64,000 nucleotides of DNA from Actimicrobium sp035984655 (GCF_035984655.1 NZ_JAXCHT010000019.1:1-64000), one strand, 5' to 3'. Positions 8,080 to 18,074 are shown, counted from the stretch's first letter. Numbers and translations are program-made. The notes: generated by a model from the sequence alone, not told the origin.

Positions 8080-8393
8080 TTCCTCGCTGTGTTTCGGAAG
8101 CTATCTCGTTGAGCGTATCGTTAACGAACGGTAGATTCAATCGATTCTGGACGCTGAATATAACAAAGTATTCCGGGATATAAACTGTCGATTCGGGGCT
8201 CTCGGATTTCTGACAATTGATTGAAGCTGCGCGCAGGAATTCCAACTCAATTTAGCCGATCAATGCTGAAAATATCTCCCCAATCTCCCCAGCACCGTAA
8301 CATCGATGTCGATCTGGGAAGATAGGGGGGATGATTCGCGGTAAGCGCCACAATTGTTCAGACGAATCAACGAACGCATGCAGCAATTGGCCG
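8080..8393. repeat. Noncoding region with inverted tandem 9-bp repeats downstream of the D5-type helicase gene
   Basis: Two perfect tandem copies of ATCTCCCCA lie at 8274-8282 and 8283-8291. A degenerate pair in opposite orientation lies at 8314-8332 (CTGGGAAGATAGGGGGGAT), 16 of 19 bases complementary to the first arm, with a 21-bp spacer containing CATCGATGTCGAT. The arrangement copies that at 4399-4526: 9-bp units, inverted, just past the stop of a replication gene. It could be a second replication site or a structured 3' region. No gene is seen between 8080 and 8273. Confidence 0.5.
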
Positions 8394-10151
8394 TCACGAG
8401 CCGGGCAGAGGGGGAAGAGTCTGGACCACGACCTGGGCCGGTCGAAAGTATTCCTGCGCATCGGCTTTCGGTGTTACCTGCCACCAAGTCGTCCCAGACT
8501 TACGCTGACTAAACCCCAACGCCGATAGCTCACGGCCGAGGGTTACGGTATTCCCAGCATAGAAACCGCGACTTTGACACCACTTTCGATATGCCGAAAA
8601 GAGATCATGAGAAGGAATTCCCGATTGGCCCGGTGCGGCCACCAAGCATTCCTCAGTAAAAATCCTAACCGGAGAGATATCGTCTCGGTAGAGTTTTACC
8701 GCTTGTTCCGATGACTCCGGAATCGAAAAGCGACCCTGTGTCCGCAGTTCGTACAATCCCTCCAGTGCCCAGGCGATAATTCCCGGAATTTCCAGCAGGA
8801 GCGTTGTCAACAAATTTGGATCACGCTCAGCTTCAGTAAACTGCCGGTTGAACTTCAAGATGATCAAGCGGCGAAAAAAACCGTCGCTGGTGTCCTTGCA
8901 ATCCGGCATGTTGTTCGTCGCAACCATCATCCGAACGTACGGCCGAATCGTCCTTGACGGTTTATGCTTCAACGCAACTTCGATGGCATCCCCGGAAATC
9001 AAAGCCTTCAAGTCACCGTCAGCGACGATGCTTTTCCTTGGCAGATCTGCCGAGACATTCAACAGGGTTCCTTCCATGGTGGCACGCACATAGGACTGAC
9101 GCAGTCGATCCAGCATGGCACTCGCAGTGTTGTCCTCCCCGACGATTTGCCTGATCAAGTCCATCAGCACCGACTTGCCGTTAGCACCTTGTCCATGAAA
9201 AATCAACATCTTCTGCATGCTGCTATCGGCGACGAGGAGATAGCCGATCCACTGGCGTATCAGTTGAATTTTCTCGGCACAGTCGATGTCTCCGCCCCAA
9301 ATATCGTTCAGGTAGGCAATGAATCCGGGGCATTCTTCGTCGGCAGGATACGGATGCGGAATTTGGTTCAGCAACTTGTGCACCGGACTATGCGGCTCCA
9401 ATGCCTTGGTTGCAACATTCAGCGTCCCGTTTTGGAAGCAAATGAAATTCGGATTTGGTCGAAAAACTACCTCCGATCGTTCACTCTGAATGCGCATCAT
9501 CTTGACAATATCGTCAACGTGCCTCGGCCTAAAGTCGAGACCGAGATGAGGCACTGCGCTCGTTCCCAAGGTGAGGTCGCTGACTTCTGAGAAGGTCCCT
9601 TCCCGGTAGATGTACAGGGCGTCACCAACCCGAACGATATTGTTGCCAAACTCACTCGCAACAACCGACTTTGCAATCACTGGCAGTCCAACCTCATTCA
9701 TGTTGCAAGCCCACGTCAACAAATCTGCGGGAGCATCGGCATTTTCTCCCGTTGGCATTGGGCAGCCACCTTCTGGACAAGTCGTTGCTCCATCGGCACG
9801 AATTTGCTTGCACGTGTACTTTGGCTGATTGGGCAATCCCGCGGCTACGATGTCGGTGTCAAATTGGGTTTGAACAAAGCCTGGTGCATTGCTGCACGCT
9901 GCATGTGCAAGCTCGATACCGCCCTCAAAGGAAGCCAATTCACGATTGAGACCGGAGACAAGGGCTTCTGACATCGTGTGCGATACCCCAATGTGGCAAT
10001 AATTGCGCATGGTCGGACATTTGCTCTGAATCAGCTGTAACGCGCCTTTCGGATAAATGTGGACCGGCTGCGAAGACGCAAAAACTGAACCACTGTCAAC
10101 TTCATCACTGTCGGTGTCTTGCTCGGTGATTAAAGTGTCGTCAATGCGCAT
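8394..10151 (-). CDS. P4/D5-type SF3 helicase (phage/plasmid primase C-terminal family)
   Basis: A 585-residue protein with a D5_N-like region (about 200-310) and a superfamily 3 helicase domain: Walker A GQGANGKS (320-327), SADLPRKSIVADGDLKAL around motif B, and MVATNNMPD with the sensor Asn. Family members unwind DNA during replication of phages, plasmids and P4-like satellites. The first 110 residues hold no AEP or TOPRIM primase motif, but 113-130 carry TCKQIR...CPEGGC, the same Cys-rich motif as in the DUF927 protein. Its start overlaps the end of the upstream HTH gene by 11 bp, so the two are probably co-translated. The priming activity may come from the DUF927 protein (inference). Confidence 0.85.
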   Translation of the reverse strand: MRIDDTLITEQDTDSDEVDSGSVFASSQPVHIYPKGALQLIQSKCPTMRNYCHIGVSHTMSEALVSGLNRELASFEGGIELAHAACSNAPGFVQTQFDTDIVAAGLPNQPKYTCKQIRADGATTCPEGGCPMPTGENADAPADLLTWACNMNEVGLPVIAKSVVASEFGNNIVRVGDALYIYREGTFSEVSDLTLGTSAVPHLGLDFRPRHVDDIVKMMRIQSERSEVVFRPNPNFICFQNGTLNVATKALEPHSPVHKLLNQIPHPYPADEECPGFIAYLNDIWGGDIDCAEKIQLIRQWIGYLLVADSSMQKMLIFHGQGANGKSVLMDLIRQIVGEDNTASAMLDRLRQSYVRATMEGTLLNVSADLPRKSIVADGDLKALISGDAIEVALKHKPSRTIRPYVRMMVATNNMPDCKDTSDGFFRRLIILKFNRQFTEAERDPNLLTTLLLEIPGIIAWALEGLYELRTQGRFSIPESSEQAVKLYRDDISPVRIFTEECLVAAPGQSGIPSHDLFSAYRKWCQSRGFYAGNTVTLGRELSALGFSQRKSGTTWWQVTPKADAQEYFRPAQVVVQTLPPLPGS

Positions 10152-10362
10152 GGTTCCCGCCTACTGTGTTGGATGCAACAAATGCATCTAAATCCGTTTG
10201 TTTGTAAAGGGCTTTGCGCCCGAGTTTGGTAACCGGAATCTGGACTCTTTTGTTGTAGGCCCATTGGGCCAGGGTCTGGGCAGCGACACCCAAATATCTT
10301 GCGGCATCTTTGCGGCACAGAAGCGGACTCTGCGTAAAAAGTGTTGTTGATACTTGCGTCAT
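10141..10362 (-). CDS. AlpA/excisionase-like helix-turn-helix protein
   Basis: From the ATG at 10362 (GAGAG upstream) this is 73 residues; a longer frame to 10410 exists. CRKDAARYLGVAAQTLAQW followed by LGRKALYKQTDLDAFV is the MerR-like HTH_17 pattern of excisionases and AlpA regulators: a winged helix with a tyrosine or arginine-rich wing. It overlaps the start of the D5-type helicase gene by 11 bp. In satellites such proteins act as regulators of excision and replication genes. A role in excision is possible but no integrase is present in the window to support it. Confidence 0.7.
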   Translation of the reverse strand: MTQVSTTLFTQSPLLCRKDAARYLGVAAQTLAQWAYNKRVQIPVTKLGRKALYKQTDLDAFVASNTVGGNHAH

Positions 10363-10428
10363 AAAGGGCTCTCGTTTAGCACCGGACGTCCCGGTGATAC
10401 GGAGTCTCAACCTATCTTCCTCTCAAGC

Positions 10429-10461
10429 CCGGACCGAAATAGGGGCCAAAATTTGGTCCGG
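10429..10461. repeat. Inverted repeat upstream of the AlpA-like gene
   Basis: CCGGACCGAAAT (10429-10440) pairs with ATTTGGTCCGG (10451-10461) apart from one bulged base, around a 10-nt loop. It lies in the 136-bp gap between the 271-residue unknown protein and the AlpA-like gene. It may be an operator for the latter or a terminator-like structure for the former; there is no T-run on the minus strand. Confidence 0.35.
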
Positions 10462-10498
10462 AACTTGACGGATGCAGCGGGTAAAGTAGTCGAATGTG

Positions 10499-11314
10499 CT
10501 ATCGATCTGAGTTTTCAAGTAGTTCACAAACCTCCTCCCGGAAAATCCGCGCAGCTTGTTTGTCCAAGTTGCGACGAGCATTTTGATCCTCCTTTGTGCT
10601 GCCGCCATCGGGCCGAATGAGGACCACCTTGTCGTTCGCCCGAATTTTTTTGCCACTGATTTTTTCGAACAGTGTGAGGTCTTTGTAGCCCACGACACCG
10701 GAGGCGGACCAAGCTTTAATTTTTTCTGTGTAAGTGCCTCCGTCGAGAGGAACTGCGCTTTTACGATATTTGCGAAGCCACATAGCGAAGTCGGCCTTGA
10801 TCACTGCGTCTGTCACGTTCATGTTTATCATTAGGTGAGCGAAGTTGCGGAAAAGGTGGTCCGCATTGTCTGAGGTCGCTGCAAACCCCGGATCCACGAT
10901 CAGCGGTCGTGGGTCAAGCTCATCGAACGCTGCACTTAGCCACGTCAACCGCTTTCCCGTCAATAACTGAACCGTGGGCGTATCGGAGACATGAGAAGCG
11001 CTGTTTGAGGTTCGTTCGAACCCCAATGGATGCAGCGGATTCGCTTTGATTGATTCGAAGTGGAGCACGCAAAAGGTACGCAAAGCTTCCCTATCCTCGG
11101 GGGCAAGCGAAGAAGGGGATTTAAGGTGCGCATTGACGGTGTTCTCCAGCCAGACACGATCACGTATCAGCTGTCCCCATTGAGCTAGAGTGGCGTTTTC
11201 AAGGCCTGAATATTTTTCAATGTCGAACCATTGCAGGTCATCTTCAGTGGCGTATTTTTCGGGGTGGAGGGTCATTCCTAGCCTAGGTCTGAGGGGGTGG
11301 CTACACACCGTCAC
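10499..11314 (-). CDS. Unknown satellite protein, possibly DUF6387-like
   Basis: Up to 271 residues from a GTG at 11314; an internal ATG at 11275 gives 258 and has AGGA immediately before it, which is too close for a normal ribosome site. The region WFDIEKYSGLENATLAQWGQ at the start and LFRNFAHLMINMNVTD in the middle recall proteins of the DUF6387 type often found in tRNA-borne islands, but this match is from memory and weak. No signal peptide, membrane segment or catalytic motif is evident. It is first or second in the minus-strand operon that runs on to the AlpA-like and D5 genes. Confidence 0.5.
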   Translation of the reverse strand: MTVCSHPLRPRLGMTLHPEKYATEDDLQWFDIEKYSGLENATLAQWGQLIRDRVWLENTVNAHLKSPSSLAPEDREALRTFCVLHFESIKANPLHPLGFERTSNSASHVSDTPTVQLLTGKRLTWLSAAFDELDPRPLIVDPGFAATSDNADHLFRNFAHLMINMNVTDAVIKADFAMWLRKYRKSAVPLDGGTYTEKIKAWSASGVVGYKDLTLFEKISGKKIRANDKVVLIRPDGGSTKEDQNARRNLDKQAARIFREEVCELLENSDR

Positions 11315-11335
11315 TTTTCACAATTTCCGGTGTAC

Positions 11336-11680
11336 TTAAATTTCTACAGTAGTCATTTCCTTGCCGACTATGACAGAATGCACTTGCGAGACGGCAGAAG
11401 CACTTTTTTCTCTGGTGGTCCAGGGACGAAGCGCCTCGCCGATCTGTTTGGGGCTCGCACCTGCCATAATTTTCCAAGACGTAAAAATCAAGCCGTTCCG
11501 TGCATCGAAAGTTCGATATTTCGTTGTCAGTGGTCGGCGTTTATCGAGGGTCAATTGGGGGGGGGCACTTGCTTACGAATCAAGCTTTTTGATTCCGCGG
11601 TATTCAGGCTCGCCCTTTCGATTTGCGTCTGGGGAACCCGCTCACTGGACCAGATCGAAATAGATGGAGATAGATGGCTG
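11336..11680 (-). pseudogene. Possible frameshifted small gene at the tRNA-proximal island end
   Basis: Two minus-strand frames abut at a run of nine C (G on plus, 11557-11565). The upstream frame (with IERASLNTAESKSLIRKQV) ends just after the run. The downstream frame (TTG at 11554, with KYRTFDARNGLIFTSWKIM) opens just before it. Adding one base to the run would join them into one reading frame ending at 11336, 21 bp before the 271-residue gene. I recognise no family. It may be a decayed gene, a slippage variant or chance. Confidence 0.25.
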
Positions 11681-11716
11681 GCGTAACCCCTGTGTAACCC
11701 CACGAAAAAATTAGGA

Positions 11717-11748
11717 CAAAAAAAAGAGCTGCGATTTCTCGCAACTCT
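11717..11748 (-). terminator. Intrinsic terminator of tRNA-Asn
   Basis: On the minus strand AGAGTTGCGA, a GAAA loop, then TCGCAGCTCT form a 10-bp stem with one wobble pair, followed by eight or more T. It lies 20 bp beyond the 3' end of the tRNA. Confidence 0.85.
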
Positions 11749-11768
11749 TTGATTTTACTACAGTATTC

Positions 11769-11844
11769 TGGCTCCCCGACCTGGACTCGAACCAGGGACC
11801 TGCGGATTAACAGTCCGTCGCTCTACCAACTGAGCTATCAGGGA
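11769..11844 (-). tRNA. tRNA-Asn (anticodon GTT)
   Basis: The minus strand reads TCCCTGATAGCTCAGTTGG at the 5' end, an anticodon loop with CTGTTAA (anticodon GTT), a GGTTCGAGTCC T-arm and TCGGGGAGCCA at the 3' end. The acceptor stem pairs fully (one G:T), and CCA is encoded. Length is 76 nt. It marks the chromosomal side of the mobile island; tRNA 3' ends are common integration targets. Confidence 0.97.
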
Positions 11845-11855
11845 AAAGAAGCCGC

Positions 11856-11884
11856 ATTATAGGCGGCTGGTTGCTTGCTGTCAA
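11856..11884 (-). promoter_or_regulatory. Consensus sigma-70 promoter of tRNA-Asn
   Basis: On the minus strand TTGACA, a 17-bp spacer, then TATAAT: a perfect match to the vegetative consensus in both hexamers and spacing, 11 bp upstream of the tRNA 5' end. Confidence 0.9.
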
Positions 11885-11950
11885 AGAAACTTGCGTTCTT
11901 CGGCAGCGCTACGACAGGAGAAAAGTTGCCTGTCGCAACGAGCCCGGAGT

Positions 11951-13165
11951 CTACAATACTTTTGCGATCGCCTCAACGACAATGTCGATGTTCCGCGAAT
12001 TTAATGCTGCGACGCAGATGCGTCCGGTGTCTACCGCGTAGATCGAAAATTCGTCGCGCAGGCGTTCGACCTGTGCCTTGGTCAAGCCGGAATAGGAAAA
12101 CATGCCGCGTTGCTTGTTGACGAAATCAAAGTCGTGCGCCGGGGCTTTTTCTTTCAGTTTTGCCACCAGCAACTGGCGCAGTTCACGAATGCGCAGCCGC
12201 ATGCCGGACAATTCTTCTTCCCACAGTGCGCGCAGTTCCGGTGTTGCGAGGATTGTCGCAACGATCTGGCCGCCGTGCATTGGCGGGTTCGAATAGTTGG
12301 TGCGAATCACGCGCTTCAATTGCGACAGGACGCGCGCGGCTTCCTCGGCATTGATGGCGACAATGCTCAGCGCGCCGACGCGTTCGCCATACAGCGAGTA
12401 CGACTTCGAAAACGAGTTCGAGACGAACAACGGGCCACCGGCTGCGGCGAACTGGCGCACGATCTTGCCGTCGGCCTCGATGCCGTCGCCAAAGCCCTGG
12501 TAGGCCATGTCGAGGAAGGGCACCAGCCCGCGGCTGGTGACGACCTTGATCACGTCGAGCCATTGTGCGTCGCTCAGGTCGGCGCCGGTTGGATTGTGGC
12601 AGCACGCATGCAGCACGACGACCGAGCCGGCCGGCATGGTGTTGAGCGCTTCCAGCATGCCGCTGAAATTCACGCCACGGGTGCTGGCATCGTAGTACGG
12701 GTAATTGTTGACGGTGAAGCCGGCCGATTCGAACAGCGCGCGGTGGTTTTCCCAGCTTGGGTCGCTGATCCAGACTTGCGCGTCCGGCGAGAAGCGTTGC
12801 AGGAAATCGGCGCCGAGCTTCAGTGCGCCGGTGCCGCCAATGGCTTGAGCGGTGATCGCGCGTTTTTCGGCGATGACCGGGCTGTCGGCGCCAAAGACCA
12901 ATTCCTGTACCGCCTTGTCGTAGGCAGCCAGACCGTCAATCGGCAAATACGTGTGCGGCGCGGCCTTTTCAGCGAGGATCGCTTCGGCCTGTCGCACGCA
13001 ACTGAGCAACGGGACCTTGCCATTGTCATCGCAGTACACGCCGACACCGAGATTGATCTTGGCAGGATTCTTGTCCGCATTAAACGCTTCTGTAATGCCC
13101 AGAATCGGGTCGCGGGGAGCCATCTCAATGGCGGTGAACAGCGAGGCAGAAAGGGGAGCGGTCAT
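11951..13165 (-). CDS. tyrB: Aromatic amino acid/aspartate aminotransferase (class I, PLP)
   Basis: From the ATG at 13165 the product is 404 residues, the normal size. It starts MTAPLSASLFTAIEMAPRDP, has HACCHNPTGADL (cofactor and substrate contacts), LDMAYQGFGDG, and SNSFSKSYSLYGERVG with the PLP-binding lysine. These are hallmarks of the aspartate/aromatic aminotransferase family Ia. It transfers amino groups between aromatic amino acids or aspartate and 2-oxoglutarate in the cytoplasm. TyrB and AspC cannot be told apart with certainty. It is transcribed divergently from uvrB across a 117-bp gap. A longer open frame upstream overlaps uvrB and is not coding. Confidence 0.9.
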   Translation of the reverse strand: MTAPLSASLFTAIEMAPRDPILGITEAFNADKNPAKINLGVGVYCDDNGKVPLLSCVRQAEAILAEKAAPHTYLPIDGLAAYDKAVQELVFGADSPVIAEKRAITAQAIGGTGALKLGADFLQRFSPDAQVWISDPSWENHRALFESAGFTVNNYPYYDASTRGVNFSGMLEALNTMPAGSVVVLHACCHNPTGADLSDAQWLDVIKVVTSRGLVPFLDMAYQGFGDGIEADGKIVRQFAAAGGPLFVSNSFSKSYSLYGERVGALSIVAINAEEAARVLSQLKRVIRTNYSNPPMHGGQIVATILATPELRALWEEELSGMRLRIRELRQLLVAKLKEKAPAHDFDFVNKQRGMFSYSGLTKAQVERLRDEFSIYAVDTGRICVAALNSRNIDIVVEAIAKVL

Positions 13166-13282
13166 CGTGATAACATTTATGGTTCGCTGCAAAAGCGTGC
13201 TTGCAGCCGGGTTGAGAACAGCGTCGCAGCACATTGCCGACGCCGGTTTGCAGCCTGCAATTTTACCAAAGGTCGACCCATC

Positions 13283-15376
<2,094 letters not shown>

Positions 15377-15377
15377 G

Positions 15378-16238
15378 GTGACCTCACCGATTCCCGCAGC
15401 AATTCTGGCAACGCTTGAACAGGCGCATCCGTCCTGGCATCCGGCGCTGCTGGCAGGATTGACTGCGGTGGCCGAGGCGAACCCCGGCTATCTGCCCGAG
15501 CTGGCCGGCGACAGCTATCTGCCGACCGACGGGCGCTTGCTGGCTGCGTTTGCCCAACCGTTGAACGCGGTGCGGTATGTGCTGGTCGGCGAGGGCCCGT
15601 ATCCGCGTGCGGCAAGCGCAACCGGCGTGTGTTTCATGGATGGTGCAGTGACGAGCCTGTGGTCCGACACGGGTTTGTCCAAGTCGGTGAATCGGGCCAC
15701 CTCGTTGCGCAACTTCATGAAAATGTTGCTGGTCGCCGAAGGGGCGCTGCACATTGACCAGACCACTGGCACGGCGATGGCGGCAATCGGCCTGCAGGCG
15801 CAGTGTCCCGACTCCGGCCGAATTCAGACAATGCCGCAGTTGCAATCGAATTTGACGGCGCACGGCTTCCTGCTGCTCAATGCCACGCCGGTATTTCGTC
15901 CCGACGTGCCGCCGGTCAAGGAGGCGCGCTTCTGGTTGCCATTCCTGAAGAAAATTCTCGATAGCCTGGCCGAACGCAGCGTTCCGGCGCCTAGTCTGGT
16001 GCTGTGGGGGAAGATCGCTGCGCAGGTCAATGCGTTGCCGGGAGCCGAGCGCTTTCCGCAGCAAGCCGCAGAACACCCCTACAACCTGACGTTTATTGGC
16101 AATCTGTCGATGCACCGGTTGTTCGGGCCCATGCATCTGTTAGCGGCACCCGGCGTGACCATGGCGGTCGCGAGCAGCGATTCCCGTAAGCCGTTACAAT
16201 CGATACCTGACGAAATCAGTCAACTTTGTAATACCTGA
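15378..16238 (+). CDS. Uracil-DNA glycosylase-like protein with altered active-site motifs
   Basis: A GTG at 15378, one base after the uvrB stop, gives 286 residues. The fold resembles family 1 uracil-DNA glycosylases: VRYVLVGEGPYPR stands where GQDPYH is expected, then TGVCFMDG, LNATPVF and VLWGKIAAQV. The catalytic Asp of motif A is replaced (GEGPYP), and the C-terminal HPSPLS is not recognisable (GNLSMHRLFGP). It may be a divergent glycosylase or have lost activity. Coupling to uvrB suggests a DNA repair link. The last codons overlap the first IscR box of the next operon. Confidence 0.7.
   Translation: MTSPIPAAILATLEQAHPSWHPALLAGLTAVAEANPGYLPELAGDSYLPTDGRLLAAFAQPLNAVRYVLVGEGPYPRAASATGVCFMDGAVTSLWSDTGLSKSVNRATSLRNFMKMLLVAEGALHIDQTTGTAMAAIGLQAQCPDSGRIQTMPQLQSNLTAHGFLLLNATPVFRPDVPPVKEARFWLPFLKKILDSLAERSVPAPSLVLWGKIAAQVNALPGAERFPQQAAEHPYNLTFIGNLSMHRLFGPMHLLAAPGVTMAVASSDSRKPLQSIPDEISQLCNT
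16203..16227 (+). promoter_or_regulatory. IscR type-1 binding site, upstream copy
   Basis: ATACCTGACGAAATCAGTCA followed by ACTTT agrees with the 25-bp type-1 IscR consensus at 23 of 25 positions. It lies inside the last codons of the UDG-like gene, 71 bp before the iscR start. Confidence 0.75.
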
Positions 16239-16255
16239 TAAAATTACTCAACTAT
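16231..16255 (+). promoter_or_regulatory. IscR type-1 binding site, downstream copy
   Basis: ATACCTGATAAAATTACTCA followed by ACTAT matches the type-1 IscR consensus at 22 of 25 positions. It is 28 bp from the first copy and 43 bp before the iscR ATG, fitting repression of iscR by [2Fe-2S]-IscR. Confidence 0.75.
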
Positions 16256-16297
16256 TTTGATTCTGCCCAACCGGACCTGTTTAAGGATTGAACCACC

Positions 16298-16771
16298 ATG
16301 CGACTGACAACAAAGGGGCGCTTTGCGGTAACCGCGATGATCGATCTGGCGATGCGCCAGCATGGCGGGCCGGTGACGTTGGCCGGCATCAGTCGCCGGC
16401 AGGAGATTTCGCTCTCCTACCTGGAGCAGTTGTTCGGCAAGCTGCGTCGTCATGAAATCGTGGAATCGGTGCGTGGTCCCGGTGGTGGTTACAACCTGGC
16501 GCGCCGGGCCGAGGACGTGACCGTCGCCGACATCATCATTGCCGTCGATGAGCCGCTGGATTCGACCCAGTGTGGCGGCAAGGAAAATTGTCACGGTGCC
16601 AGCACCGAACACGCAACGCGCTGCATGACGCACGACCTGTGGTCAACGTTAAATTCGAAGATGGTGGAATACCTCGATTCGGTCTCGCTAAAAGATCTGG
16701 TCGACCAGCAAAAACAAAAACATAGTGAACAAAGCGTCGTGGTGCTGCACCGTTCCCACGCCGCATCCTGA
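16298..16771 (+). CDS. iscR: Fe-S cluster-responsive regulator IscR
   Basis: A 157-residue Rrf2-family protein. The N-terminal winged HTH (MRLTTKGRFAVTAMIDLA, then RRQEISLSYLEQLF) is followed by the cluster loop with three cysteines (CGGKENCHG and RCMTH). It binds a [2Fe-2S] cluster and represses its own operon when cluster supply is adequate. AAGGA lies 10 bases before the ATG. It is the first gene of the isc operon, and two type-1 sites lie just upstream, in keeping with autoregulation. Confidence 0.97.
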   Translation: MRLTTKGRFAVTAMIDLAMRQHGGPVTLAGISRRQEISLSYLEQLFGKLRRHEIVESVRGPGGGYNLARRAEDVTVADIIIAVDEPLDSTQCGGKENCHGASTEHATRCMTHDLWSTLNSKMVEYLDSVSLKDLVDQQKQKHSEQSVVVLHRSHAAS

Positions 16772-16786
16772 TTGGAGCTCCTGCAA

Positions 16787-18040
16787 ATGAATGCCCCCCT
16801 TGAAAAAAGTTTGATTGATACGCTGAAAGCGCCGCACTTTCCGGTTTATATGGATTATTCGGCGACCACGCCGATCGATCCGCGCGTGGCCGACAAGATG
16901 ATTCCCTACCTGCGCGAGCAGTTTGGCAATCCGGCGTCGCGCAGCCACATGTACGGCTGGACTGCGGAGAAAGCAGTCGAAGAGGCGCGCGAGGAAGTCG
17001 CCCGGCTGGTCAATTGCGATTCGCGCGAAATCATCTGGACCTCTGGCGCGACCGAAGGCAACAACCTGGCATTGAAGGGCGCTGCGCAGTTCTACAAGAC
17101 CAGGGGCAAGCACATCATTACGGTCAAGACCGAGCACAAGGCTGTGCTGGACACCGTGCGCGAACTCGAACGCCAGGGTTTCGAGGCAACCTATTTGCAA
17201 CCGCAGGACAATGGGTTGATCACCATCGAGCAACTTGCTGCAGCGATTCGTCCGGACACGATTCTGGTGTCGGTGATGCTGGTCAATAACGAGATCGGGG
17301 TCATCCAGCCAATCGATGAGATCGGCGAACTGTGCCGCTCGAAAGGCATCGTGTTCCATTGCGATGCAGCCCAGGCCACCGGCAAGGTAAAGATCGATCT
17401 GGAAAAGACCAAGGTCGACCTGATGACCTTTACCGCGCACAAGACTTATGGACCGAAAGGCATCGGCGCGCTGTATGTGCGACGCAAACCGCGCATCCGC
17501 ATCGAGCCGCAAATGCACGGCGGCGGTCATGAACGCGGTATGCGTTCGGGCACGCTGCCAACGCACCAGATCGTCGGCATGGGCGAAGCCTTCAGGCTTG
17601 CCCGCGAAGAGATGGATAGCGAAATTGCCCGCATCACCGCGCTGCGCGACCGGCTGGCAAAGGGCCTGTCGGAAATGGAAGAGGTCTACATCAACGGTGA
17701 CATGGCACATCGCGTGCCACATAACCTGAATGTCAGCTTCAACTACGTCGAAGGCGAATCGCTGATCATGGCCATCAAGGACATTGCCGTGTCGTCGGGC
17801 TCGGCCTGTACCTCGGCCAGCCTGGAGCCTTCGTATGTGCTGCGTGCGCTCGGTCGCAGCGACGAGCTGGCACACAGCTCGATCCGCTTTACGTTTGGCC
17901 GTTTCACGACCGAAGAAGATATCGATTTCACGATTGACCTGATCAAGGAAAAGGTCGCCAAGCTGCGCGAGTTGTCGCCGCTGTGGGACATGTACAAGGA
18001 TGGCATCGACATCAGTACCATCCAGTGGGCCGCGCACTAA
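16787..18040 (+). CDS. iscS: Cysteine desulfurase IscS
   Basis: From ATG 16787 (GGAG 9 bases upstream) it is 417 residues, slightly longer than the usual 404 because of an N-terminal extension before PVYMDYSATTPID. The PLP lysine is in TAHKTYGPKG and the catalytic cysteine is in SSGSACTSASLEPS. It takes sulfur from L-cysteine as a persulfide and passes it to IscU for cluster assembly and to tRNA thiolation enzymes. It is second in the isc operon, 15 bp after iscR. Confidence 0.97.
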   Translation: MNAPLEKSLIDTLKAPHFPVYMDYSATTPIDPRVADKMIPYLREQFGNPASRSHMYGWTAEKAVEEAREEVARLVNCDSREIIWTSGATEGNNLALKGAAQFYKTRGKHIITVKTEHKAVLDTVRELERQGFEATYLQPQDNGLITIEQLAAAIRPDTILVSVMLVNNEIGVIQPIDEIGELCRSKGIVFHCDAAQATGKVKIDLEKTKVDLMTFTAHKTYGPKGIGALYVRRKPRIRIEPQMHGGGHERGMRSGTLPTHQIVGMGEAFRLAREEMDSEIARITALRDRLAKGLSEMEEVYINGDMAHRVPHNLNVSFNYVEGESLIMAIKDIAVSSGSACTSASLEPSYVLRALGRSDELAHSSIRFTFGRFTTEEDIDFTIDLIKEKVAKLRELSPLWDMYKDGIDISTIQWAAH

Positions 18041-18074
18041 TCGCGGCAGCAAACCTCATTCAAAGGAGCACCAA

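Larger units (their letters stand above)
11315..11768. other. Island/tRNA junction region
   Basis: Apart from the doubtful frameshifted frame, this stretch holds the tRNA terminator (11717-11748) and two GTAACCCC copies (11682-11689 and 11694-11701). No integrase and no second copy of the tRNA-Asn 3' end is seen, so the attachment site cannot be delimited from this window. Confidence 0.5.

Noticed and set aside
8964..9590. 208-residue plus-strand frame within the D5-type gene
   Set aside because: Antisense to a clear SF3 helicase with no recognisable domain.
12110..13282. N-terminal extension of the uvrB frame
   Set aside because: Antisense to the aminotransferase; UvrB homology begins after 13283.
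18000..18074. Upstream extension of iscU
   Set aside because: Overlaps the end of iscS; AAAGGAG and MAYSEKLLDHYENP mark the start at 18075.
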